A program made the position numbers and the translations under genes. A stretch of 64,000 bases of DNA from Sphagnum magellanicum (Eukaryota; Streptophyta; Sphagnopsida; Sphagnales; Sphagnaceae): positions 3,782,001 through 3,846,000 of the forward strand of contig CM038914.1 of the NCBI GenBank assembly GCA_021904315.1, read 5' to 3'. The notes beneath the pieces are model-generated. The model did not search any database. It saw only the letters and a program-made list of their open reading frames with translations, and was not told the origin of the DNA. Of this stretch, positions 12,061 to 23,042 are shown piece after piece. The number at the start of each line of letters is the position of its first letter. Positions within the stretch are counted from its first letter, which is position 1.

Positions 12061-12499
12061 ACTATTTCATCGAAAAGTTGGCCATGCTTTGGATGATTTA
12101 GAAGGAAAAGTTTTGCAGATGGACCTACTTTTTCAGTTACATTAAGGACCCCATAAGTAACTCGCCGATTTCGGCACGTTTTTCAGGTGTCATATTAAAG
12201 GGCAGAATCAGCACTTGCAGCTGATTCTGTCATTTTCCTACCCTACACCACTGATCTCTTAATCTCAATTGTGAACTGAATTTTTGGCACATTGGATGAT
12301 ATAGCAATGCGCCTATTGGATGACAAAATCCATTGGTCAATAAAAAATAATATTTTAATTTTTTTTGCATCCTCTTGTTGTGTTCACATTTGGTTGTTTG
12401 TGGATTGCTTTTTTGTTGATCTTTTTGGGTAATAAACTTATCCGTAAAGTCAGGCGATTAGGGGGCAAGAACGGCCAATTTCGGCATAATAAGGCATCA

Positions 12500-12800
12500 A
12501 ATGCTTTAACTGGGAATGACATTTTACAGAACAAAATAACTGGGACCCAAACTAGTTTTCCCACCAATTTTTGGTAGTAAACTAAGTTTCATCCCCTGTT
12601 TCCTTATTCCTGAGCGCCTCCACTGATGCTACCTATATTTTCACTTCTCCTACCTCTACAACTACTATAATTACTTTCGAACCTTGTGCATTAAATGCTG
12701 AGTTTCAGCATTTGATACCGAGATTTAATAAAATTTCCTTACTTTGCAGATACCACTAAAAGAGAGGATAAGGGGTGAAAGCGGAGGGGATAGGGGTGGA
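12500..12800 (-). repeat. Dispersed repeat family B, copy 1 (inverted relative to 58290-58600)
   Basis: The reverse complement of about 12505-12795 aligns with 58300-58595. Shared phrases are tatcccct, agtggtat, ttattaaatctc, agtaattatagtagttgta and actagtttgggtc. Identity by eye is roughly 75-80 percent, so both copies are old. No open reading frame, inverted termini or target duplication could be defined. It may be a non-autonomous transposon or part of a larger element. Confidence 0.7.
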
Positions 12801-14268
12801 AAAAGAGGGCGTCTTTATGGATAACTTTAATATCTTGTTTGTTTGTTTAAATTTTGTTTCACACTTTATTCCTTCATTCTGAACATATGACAAACACCCC
12901 CAAAAGAAGAAAACCCAAAATTTAAAAAAAAAATTAAGCCCAAAAAATATTTAAAACCTCCAGTTATTTTTAGTTATTTTTACTTTAATTTTTAATTTTT
13001 CATACTTTCATTACCAAAAAATAAAATAAAATTTACTAGCAAAATGATAGAAGTGTATTCTCTCCTCATCAAAGGCTAACTATGAACATATATAAGTTCA
13101 TTTCTTATTTCACTTTCTTCTTCTTCTTCTTCTTTTTGCTACACCGTTTCAATGTCATGAAAATCAATAGATGTCCGAGCAACCCATTGCACAATCACAA
13201 GCTCTAAACACCATTTTTCCAGTCGTTTAAAAAGCATGCTTAGTTATGCAAATTGTGAGCTTGTCTATCATCCCATGCAAAAGCCTGCATGCCCCTCTCA
13301 CCAACCTTAGAAAGGAGAACCTAGTCTCACAAAAGCTTAGGTATTTTGGGTCACTTTGGTAGCACAAAATTCTGGGATATTACATGTGAACACAGCCATG
13401 AATTATTACGCACATGACCCCCACAATTCAAGGGATAGAATTTCTTGCCTCATTTGATTCACAATCGTCTTTTGACCATGGTCATATTTTGATCATGTTG
13501 GGGTCAAAGTTTTTCCCCCGAATTTTTTTCAAAAGTCTAATGTAGCATAACCCACAAATTCTGGGATATCAAATAAATCAAATAAAGGTAGAGGAAAAGT
13601 ATATGATTTTTTAATTATAAAATTATCAATGTGGGATATGCCTGTAGGCTTCCAGCTCTTGATTTCTTCATTTTTGTTTTTATTTTTATTTTTATTTTTT
13701 TTCCTCCCCAAAATTGACACATTCATCCGATGGTAGTAGTAGGGTTGCCTATAATGAATGATGGTTCATGGGATAAAAAAAACTCATTAAAAAACTTGGG
13801 TCAGTCAGCTTCAGAAGAACATAAACTATTCGGATCAGAAATTTGTCAAAAGGCTGAAAATAAAGTTTCTATGGTCACTTGGAATATGTAAGGGCATATA
13901 CAAAGAAAACCCATCACAAGGTTGTGGAGGATCCCAAATTCCCAATGGGAAAAATGAGCCTGAGGCAAGTGTTGCTAGACACGCTACAAAGTCTATGAAC
14001 TTTTAGTCAGCAGCTTGAAAAAAAACATTGTTTAAGTCCATAGCTGACCATACCGTAGTATAAGACTAGTTGAGTTCTTAAGGCCCGGGTCTTCCTATAA
14101 GGCTATTATGTTCATTGGGTTTTGGTTGCCTCCTCCCCCGTGTAATTACACAAGAAGCAAAAGAATCATAATAAATAAATAAAGGAAAAACACCCGGCAA
14201 GGGAACAAGAGAAGAAAAAAGAAAGGACCAAACTATGCATCATGTCGGTAGTATTGGCAAGGATTTTA
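12801..14268. other. AT-rich intergenic DNA, no gene seen
   Basis: Short TTC/CTT and TTTTTA repeats lie at 13119-13136 and 13675-13700. No protein similarity or RNA gene is visible. Confidence 0.65.
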
Positions 14269-14540
14269 AGGTGCGTTTACACTTGGTGTTAGGGACTCTA
14301 GCGTTGAGTCCCCCTAACACCATGCTAGTCATTTAGGACTTAATCCTACTTATAATGGTGCATTCACACTTGATGTTAAGTCAGTGCTAAATGAAAATCT
14401 AGATAGCATCCTAGGTGGCACCGAATGTTAAGTGAATGGTAGCTTATCGTAAAATGTTCAGTAGGTGTAAGTCATAAATGACTAGCATGGTGTTAGGGGA
14501 CTCAAAACTAGAGTGCCTAACACCAAGTGTGAATGCACCT
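14269..14540. mobile_element. PIF/Harbinger-like MITE with TTA target duplication
   Basis: The left end AGGTGCGTTTACACTTGG and the inverted right end AGGTGCATTCACACTTGG begin terminal inverted repeats of about 72 bp that are close to 90 percent identical by eye. The element is 272 bp and is flanked by TTA (14266-14268 and 14541-14543). A TTA duplication is the hallmark of PIF/Harbinger (Tourist-type) insertions. A second TIR-like phrase (ggtgcattcacacttgatg) lies inside at about 14360. An inverted partial copy of the interior follows outside at 14552-14640, so a related element was probably nested or truncated here. Confidence 0.75.
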
Positions 14541-14551
14541 TTATTAACCAT

Positions 14552-14640
14552 GAAAATTTTATGTTAAGCTAACATTCACTTAATATTAAGCTATGACCTA
14601 TTTAACATTGTGCGCCACCTAGGATGCCACCTAGGTTTTC
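14552..14640. repeat. Inverted partial copy of the neighbouring MITE interior
   Basis: The reverse complement of this stretch matches about 14385-14465. Shared phrases are aaatgaaaa, catcctaggtggc, aatgttaa and agcttaa. It lies outside the TTA-bounded element, which points to a second, broken insertion of the same family. Confidence 0.6.
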
Positions 14641-14756
14641 ATTTACAAATTAGAATTTTGCATAAGGTAATAATACACACACATGAAGAAAAAGAATAAG
14701 AAGAAATGTCGAGAAAAAGTATACATTAAGAAGGCCACTTACTAACAGTGTTTATT

Positions 14757-14890
14757 TTGACAAAGTGATGATCATCCATAGGAAGATTTAGCCAAATTTG
14801 CTTCATTTTTGGCTATTAGCAAGATATGAAAGTGAAAATATGTAAGATCTTTCTATATATTCTTTGCTACCTACCTGAACCATATACAAA
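14757..14890 (+). repeat. Dispersed repeat family A, copy 2
   Basis: It aligns with 6462-6600 through atcatccata, agatttagcc, gatatgaaa and gctacctac. It is followed by an 18 G tract (14902-14919). Confidence 0.6.
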
Positions 14891-14919
14891 AATCAGGCAT
14901 TGGGGGGGGGGGGGGGGGG

Positions 14920-17400
14920 ACAAAATGTGAAGTTGAACTCGGTTACCACCTCATCCAAGGCCCTTTATTTTGAGAATGTTCCCAGCCTCAGGATTTACCC
15001 AACATTTTTTTTCCTCAAAGTAGCCTGGAAAGTTGTTAGGGCATGGTAATGTGTTCGTAGCCTATCCAGGGTCCACTCTCAAGAGAGGCGCTTTGCACAT
15101 GGTTTACATGAGTGTTCATTGGACCTTGTATAAGTCTCATGGGTGTTATGTTTGTACGCGTTTAGTTAATTCCTCTTGTTGGCTGTCCTAGTCTTTGTCT
15201 TGGTTCTCTTCAGCTGGTTCTCTCAGCAATTCGATTTGGGCTTCTCTTTCGTAATGGCCTTGCTTTGGTGGCTTATCCATTAAGCTAGTATACTCTATAA
15301 TGAATCTAAACACAATAGCCTTGCCTTGGTGGGCAGGGCCAAAAATATGATCTAACTGCTGCTCAGTGTTTCTGATTGGTCGATCATAATGATTGGTCCA
15401 GGTGGTTTGGTATTAGTTGTCCCCCACCTATTTGCTGTCCCAGTTTCAGTTTTATAGGTGGGGTTGCAAAACCATCCATAACTTAAACCTGGATGTGAAA
15501 AATAATTTTGCAGGATCACATCCTGCAGATGCTAGAACTCAGATGGCTTAATAAATTGGGGTAATGTGAGGAACTAAATCCAACATTGAAATATACTGAA
15601 ATACAAACGGAACGGAAACTTACAACTCTCGCATAAAAACAAGTCCCTTTTGGACTACAGCTTGAAATTGAGATTGACAAAATCATTAGACATCAAAGTA
15701 ATCCGTAAATTTCTCTCCCCCGCCTGTTTGACGCTCAGGTTGGTCCCCACATTGGGTTCCATGCCAGTTGTTTCCATAGATATATTCTTGCCGACCCCTC
15801 CGGTAGTTACCACTCAAACTCTCATCACCCATGAATTTCTTTTCTCCACACCCATGTCATGCTCGGGATTTCTTTGGTCTTTGAATTGATGTAAACCTTT
15901 GTTCCTTTTCTTCTTGTTCAACCATATTAATCAACACGCGGAAAGCAATGCCTGTAGAACATGTAAAATTTTGAAATCAAAATTCAACATAATGCCCAAA
16001 AAATTCTAATCTTCAAGCAATTTCGCAATTCATATTTCAAAGTGATTTTGCTTGATGGCATTTTTTTCCACCATCCGTACAAAATAGTGCTACCCCAAAA
16101 TTTCTAAAAACAACAATCATATGGACCCCAACAAAGTAATAATAAAGTAGGGATTCGTTGCACATTTTCGGGCACGACCACAATAAACCCCAAAAGGATC
16201 TTTTGGCACCTTGGGCAACTTCCAATGGGTTTCTTAGCATTGTGGTGTTGGACTATCTAATTTGAGCAAATTTTCTTTGGGCTTCAAATTTGTAATTCTT
16301 GTTTTCACAAGTATTAGAATCTTGGATTGACTAGGCTTACAACATGCCCTCCAAAGTGAACACTTAAAAAACAACAATCCGTGTTTGGGTTGACTTGGAA
16401 CGAGCTTTAAATAGTGTTCATGTTCGCACTTCATACATTTTCAACAAAAAGAAGACCAATACATGTGTTGGAAAATGCATATGTAAAGAATTGAAAAAAA
16501 AAAACATCCAATTTGAAGCAAAAGGTTACCAAAATTGAAGTATCTTCTAAAGTCAATCAAGGGAGGGTTTCTTCTAAGCATTTCCTTGTGAGAAATTGAC
16601 TTGCCTATTGTCGTTTACTAGGACAATAAAGGTATATACTATTGGTAAAAAGTAAAATACCCTTTCCAAGGTGTGGTTGAAGGTTAATAATAGACTAGAG
16701 TGTAAGGTTATGGTGTGGTTGAAGATTATAATGTACAAGGTTAGGGCAACAATTGCCATGTGTGTTTAAGGGGAAGGTTTGGTGTTTCATGTGTCAAAAA
16801 GCATAAATAAAAGGGAAATGGAACAATTTGTCATATCATCTCCAATGTTCATACTACAATTTTATTTCACTTTGAAACTTGCCTTGCCAAATATGGTAAT
16901 ACTTGTGAAGATCAGGCTAATGAACTAGAGTGAACAAATGATAGTATTGCAACAAAGTAGACAACATCAACTCTTTGATTAGACGTGTACATGTCTAAGA
17001 TTGCACTCTTTAGTAGTGTCTCCACATCCACTTTCTAAAATTGAAGTGGATATTGGCTCATCCTAGACCTAATATAGATTTGCTTAAGAGTGATAAGTTA
17101 TAACCATTATACCATAGCTTGAAATTAGGTATTTGAAAAATTATTTCATTTCTTGTAATCGTGAGTTGATGTTTAAGCATTAAGATTAATTCATGAAAAC
17201 CCCAATTTGTGCATTACAACTTACACTCATGTTTTTAAAAAATTACATCCCCATGATTTCACTTTAATAATTAAAAATATAATTAATAATGTACAAAAGG
17301 TAAAGAAGAAGGAAATAAATAATCAATTAGTCCATGGAAGATGGGGCCCAAGGAGGTCAATGCTTTGAAAAACCATGAAGAAATGCAAGACCCATGGGAA

Positions 17401-17433
<33 letters not shown>

Positions 17434-20400
17434 GTTGTTATGCTCCAAGTACATCTTGTAGCAATAAAAATATCAAGTGCAAAGTCATATTGAGTCAAGT
17501 ATATAGTATGAGCTGAAAATGGTCTACACTTAAATGTTTAAAGAAGGATCCAAATGGAAGATGAAGTGGCAAAAGCTATAACAACCCAAAGTAATATGAA
17601 CACATTGGGAGTGTGATTGGAAACCATTGGGCACCTGGTGGGAACAAATTGGGAACATGGTGAGAACACCCAAAAACCCAAAAAGCCTACTACCCTTGCC
17701 CTGTTCCCCCAAAGAGAGGAAAAATAATGGGTGGGTGCATTTGGTCAGCAACAAATTTGGCTATGTTCATAGCTTTGAACCTCTGGATTGCATTGCTCTT
17801 TGTTAAGAGTTATCATAAAGTCATCCTGTCTTTGGGCCCTAGTTTGAGCCTGGAAGCCTAATTCATACCCATCTTTGGTACACTCCCAACAACATTGAAG
17901 AAAGGGGGGGTGGAGAGGGGTGAGGACATGCTATTGGAGGTGGCATTGGAGCTATAATGCCCATGATTGAAGCTATACTTATGAACATGACAAAATTGCC
18001 CCAGTTTAGCAAAGTTGAACACATAGGTATCCAGTTTCTTTGATGGACAATCCATGCCAACTTGAGGTCCAATAGCACATAATTTTTATAGTAAAGTTGT
18101 GATTTGGGTGTGATAAAAATGTGCAAAAGAAACTTGAATCCATAACTCATAGTTGAACAAATAGAGATTGTGAGGGGACAATTTAACTACATTTGTGACC
18201 AAGCCATTTTACTAACCAGAAATCCAGTGTTGTTGAATTTTGGAATCATACACAAAATTTGGCAAACCTTACATTGGTGACCAAGCCATTTTACCAGCCA
18301 TATGCAAAATCTAGCAAACCCAGAGAAAACAATTTGTAGACAATCAATGAGGAGAGTCACCAACATGTTCATCAAATTAAGGTGTCAAAATACATGAGGG
18401 CCATTGCCATGATATTGTTTTCGTTTTAATTATAGTTACACTTCATATCATTGTTTTTTCTAAAGTGGCAAATTTTTCACAAAATTTTGGGATGAGCAAA
18501 GGTTGGGTGAAGGCCATGGTTGTGTTTAGGTCATTCAATTAAGGGTAATTTGCTTGGATTTGATAGTGGTAACAAGGGAGAGGTTAGGAACCCAATCAAT
18601 GTCGAGGATCCATCATGGGCTTTGGCTTGTCTGATAACATGGATATATTTGTTACAAAAATGTGATATTGGATCATGTCAAGTTTTTACTACAAGAGATT
18701 TTTTTATGTTTTTTTTTTCTTTTTTGGGAACCTTGGTCTAATGTGAATAAGGTTTTAGTTTATTTGATGGTTGGAACCCAATTTTGTGGGAATAGAGTTT
18801 CAGCTATTTTGTGAGTTTGAGTGTTTTATTCTCAAGATGTGGCTTTGGAATCTCATTTTTTTGTGTCACAAAATATATTCATTTGCAAACTGTATGAATC
18901 CAAGTTCAAAGCACAAACAAGATCCGTGTGCATGTTTTTTCATGTGTGATTTGGTTAGTTTTCATAATTCACAATGGCCAAAATGAGCTCACAAGACCCA
19001 AACTTGATGTTACTTATTAAAAATGATCAAACTATCTTTTTGCCAAAAATATTAATTTTCATATAATGGGAATTTTGATTCTATGTTTTTGCAACTTATT
19101 GTGAAATATGTTGGTCATTGGTCCAACACATCACTAGTCATGTGTTAACCATTGTTGAATATATATTCATTTTTGAAAATGTGCAAGTTTTTTTCGTTTC
19201 ATATGAAAAATGATTAAAATTTTAAAATCATATTACAAATATGTTAATTACTTCATGGTTCAATTTCTTTTATTGTAAACCACAACTTATTTTGTACCTC
19301 CTTTACATTGTACCACATTTACGTGTGGTAAGAAATTCTTGAAATTCTTACATGCTAAAAATTCAAACTTATTAATGAAAAATTCAAATTACACATTTGA
19401 AAAATAATTAGTATTATTCTTGTGTGGTTTATAATTTCCTATCAACCAAATTTTGTTAATTATCAACAAGTTTGTATCAAAAAAGTCAAAAGGCCTTTTA
19501 CAAAATGGATAGTAGTGGGTGAATGCAAGCTATAATGGCTCACTTTTGGTGTCACAAAGGCAATTTTTACAATGTGCTTTGTGTTTAAGTGCTTATATTG
19601 AATAATTTAACCTTAAATACATTAAATGATGACTCATTTTAGACTAACAACTTGATTACGAAAACATTTGCACAATTGTTTTATGAAAATAACGCATTCA
19701 TTATCAATAGTGAACTTTTAAAATAAAAAACATGGATTGGTTAATTGATTAGATTGTTAAAAAATTCAAAAATTCATGGGTGAAAACACATTAAGGGTGA
19801 ACCACTTTTTTTCAAAAAAGGTGATGTATAACAAGTATTATAGTACGCAATAAAGTAAAATATTGATGACATCCTTTGGCTAACCTAGACACAAACGAAA
19901 AACTTTAGAATTTGCACAACAATATTTTGGACTTCAAAATTAATTCTAAATCAAAATTAATTTTGATCCAATGGTTAGATGAGAAGGATTGAATAAAATC
20001 AATGTACACATAATATATAACTTATAGTTTTTCAACGGGCACAAGGCCTCATGTTTGTGATTCATGAAACATTACCAAACAAAAGGAAATTGAAACAATA
20101 ATGCAATGCCCATCTATAAAATTTCCTTCTCTTTGATATGGCAATGATTTTTTCCTAAAAGGAAGATATTATTACACATTTTTTTCCTAAAAACTTTTTT
20201 TTTACTAAAAAAATGAAAAAAATACATTTTTTGAATGGAATTTCATCCAAAATTTTAAATTTTTAAATTGTTCTAGATTCAATTGATGTATATAATTATC
20301 ATGCACCATTAAAAAAATTCACCCAAAACTTCCATCAACAACCCTACTTTTTGAATACATATTCAAAATTTCAAACTTTGTGATGGGTATATTTTGGTCA

Positions 20401-21990
20401 CAAATATATTCCAATACATCCAAAATTTTCAATGTTTTTTGGCATTTTCAAAATAATTGATTAGATTAAGTCTAAAGTTAAACAAATAAAAATAATCCAA
20501 GATGTGATGTTCATACGTTACCAAAAATTTTAATTACATAAAGATTATACTTGTGACTACAATTTTTGGGGGGCTAAGTGTGCTTTCACCCTCATATTGA
20601 ATTTCATTACAAATTGTTTATAAGGATTTAAAAAAGGTTGAAAAATGAAATGATAAAGTTAAGTGTGAAATCTTTTTTTAAAAAAACCTGAACCAAATGG
20701 TAATTATGAACTTTTGAAAGGTCAAATTTGGACCTTATTTTAGAAAGTTATTTTGAAATTAACTTTTTTATGTTTGTCTAAATTTCTATGCCCAATAGAT
20801 ATATAATTGAAATATTTAAGTGGGGCTTTATTTTATGGACTTTACGGGTTCTTCTTTTAGGATTTCCAAAGTGATTTCACCATACTAGCTAACAAAAAGA
20901 AATTCAATATGAGTTTTCACCTAGTTTTTAAAGGTTCCATAAGTGAGTGAAATTGTAACATTCAAAGATTACACTAATGAAATCTTAAAATTTAAAACCA
21001 TATCCATATGGATAATATATAAAAACATGTTAGGGAGTCCCACATCTACCTAAGATGAGCCACTATAGCTTGCATTCACCCTATTTAATGCAACAATTAG
21101 TCAATTTTAAAAGTCCGTAACTAAAACCAAATCCCAAAATTGGATCAAATATTTTTTTGGTTTGAATATTTTCACACTCAAATTAGTCATTTAGCATAAT
21201 TTGGAATGATTGACATAACTTTAAAACGTCAAAATTATATAATTTCACATTTACTATACTTTGCAATTGATTGTGTCTAATGCCTTTTTTGGCTCTTATA
21301 AGCTTGTTTTGACTTTGTTGCCCATGATGGGGTCCAAAGCTTTCCTTCAAAATGGTGGCTTAGTTGTCATCACTTTTTACTTTTGCCCACTCCATTGCCA
21401 CCTTCAATTGCCATTTATGTGGATTTCATCACCACGTTCATTCCAAGCATAGATATTAGTTGCCATTGCATAATCCAATGATTTTGTGTTTATATTAAGC
21501 ATTGAATAGTTGCAAGTTATAATTTTTTGTGTTTGTTACTAGGATCAAAAATGCTACAACCAGATCATAAATTGATTTTTTCATTTATGCCACTTGTTTG
21601 ATTTCAACTTTTGAGCTTCAAAATTCAACCTCCAAGACTTGGATACACATTCAATTCATATCTTGTTAGGTCACCAATTGTATGCTTGAAGTTGCTATGT
21701 TTCAATTGCAATAATTTTTATGACCATGTTTGAAGTTTGTACAACCTTGTAGGTTTGAAAACTTGCATTTGCTAGTTGTTGGTTGTTTTGAGTTATTTTC
21801 TGCATTAACATGAGTTCAAAAATGTTACTTTAGGGCTTTATGTTTGTTTATCTACCAATGATAAAATACAAAGACACGCTTGCAAACTACACATTGACTA
21901 TGGAACACATAAAAGATTGCAAAAGATTAATGCAGAAAGCCACTCTAATATCAAAATATGTATTTTTTCCCATCCCAGACAATGACTTTA
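14920..21990. other. Long AT-rich gene-free tract
   Basis: Seven kilobases have no convincing gene. Visible content is an AAT microsatellite (17402-17432) and a short duplication near 18190-18310 (phrase tgaccaagccattttac). Phrases of the type gttcccaatttgttccc occur near 17610-17660 and, inverted, near 4130-4170. The small open frames are low complexity or lack similarity. The tract is probably decayed transposon DNA, which is inference. Confidence 0.6.
17402..17432. repeat. (AAT)n microsatellite
   Basis: About ten uninterrupted AAT units. Confidence 0.95.
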
Positions 21991-22242
21991 CGTTGTAGGC
22001 CTTCTGCTTCTTGGCGGTAGTAGCATTATGCGTTTTTATAGTTTTATCTCATCTCTACAGCCTCCATTTCAATTGTTAGGGTGCAAAAACCATATTATAA
22101 CGAAGAAGTTCAAAATAACCTCCAACTTATTTAGCTACCAAGCTGCGGGTAGTTCATAAAGGTTATATTGAGTAGATTCAATGTGTTACGCCTTTTTGTA
22201 AAGTACTTAAACCTATTTTAATTATTTTAATTCTATAGAATA

Positions 22243-22316
22243 TAGGTTTAGTAGGATTCGAACCTATAATATCACCATTATGAGCAATGCATTTGAACCA
22301 ATTAAACTATAAGCCC
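22243..22316 (-). pseudogene. trnM: Mitochondrial-type tRNA-Met(CAU) in nuclear DNA
   Basis: The minus strand starts GGGCTTATAGTTTAATTGG, has anticodon loop CTCATAA (anticodon CAU), then a T-arm GGTTCGAATCC. This is the pattern of plant mitochondrial elongator tRNA-Met, and the length is 74 nt. The acceptor stem has decayed: the 3' strand TAAACCT leaves one mismatch and one wobble pair against GGGCTTA. It is most likely a mitochondrial insertion remnant and not expressed. Its surroundings (21.9-22.6 kb) show no other recognisable organelle gene. Confidence 0.8.
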
Positions 22317-22319
22317 TTC

Positions 22320-23006
22320 ATTTGATATGCTAATAAACATATTAAATCAAGCAAAATTTGTTGCGTTCGTAAATTATAGGAGGCTGGAAATCCAACGAAA
22401 AGGGGGGCTAGGAGAGCTAGGGAGTTATTTATTTATTTATTTATTTGCTTACTTCTTAGTTCAAAAGAAGGAAACAAGTGGTTAGTGGCATAAAACCACA
22501 TAAAAGCAATTTATGTGGCAAAGAGAAAAAATATATAAACTTACGGCCTATGACCTTCATTAGTTTGATTTGATCTTTGCGTCTTATTTTCTGCACCTTT
22601 TTATTTCTCTAACCTTGGCCTCATCACCAATTAGAAAGCACACAAGGTATGCATTATCGAAATTATTCATGACAAGAAATCAAGCAATTCAAAAATAAAG
22701 AAAAATCTATTTTGTGTCTTGTTTCTTCCCTCCTCAATGAGCCTTTAGAACTCTACTATTAAAGTAGTTGCAAAGGTTAAATACTCCCTTTCTTTGTTAG
22801 TTTTTAATGTGTATGCTCTTGGTGGCAAGTGAAAGGCTCAAACATACGAATCATTCAGCCCTGAAGTGCTCATTTTATTTGGAAAATAAAAAATAAAGAT
22901 TTTTTGGGCACAACCCTCTACCCATGAAAGGCAAAGAATGCAACTCTCTTTGCTTTGCAAATAAGGTGCAACAAAAATGTATTTATTTCCCCCAAAATAC
23001 CAACAC

Positions 23007-23042
<36 letters not shown>

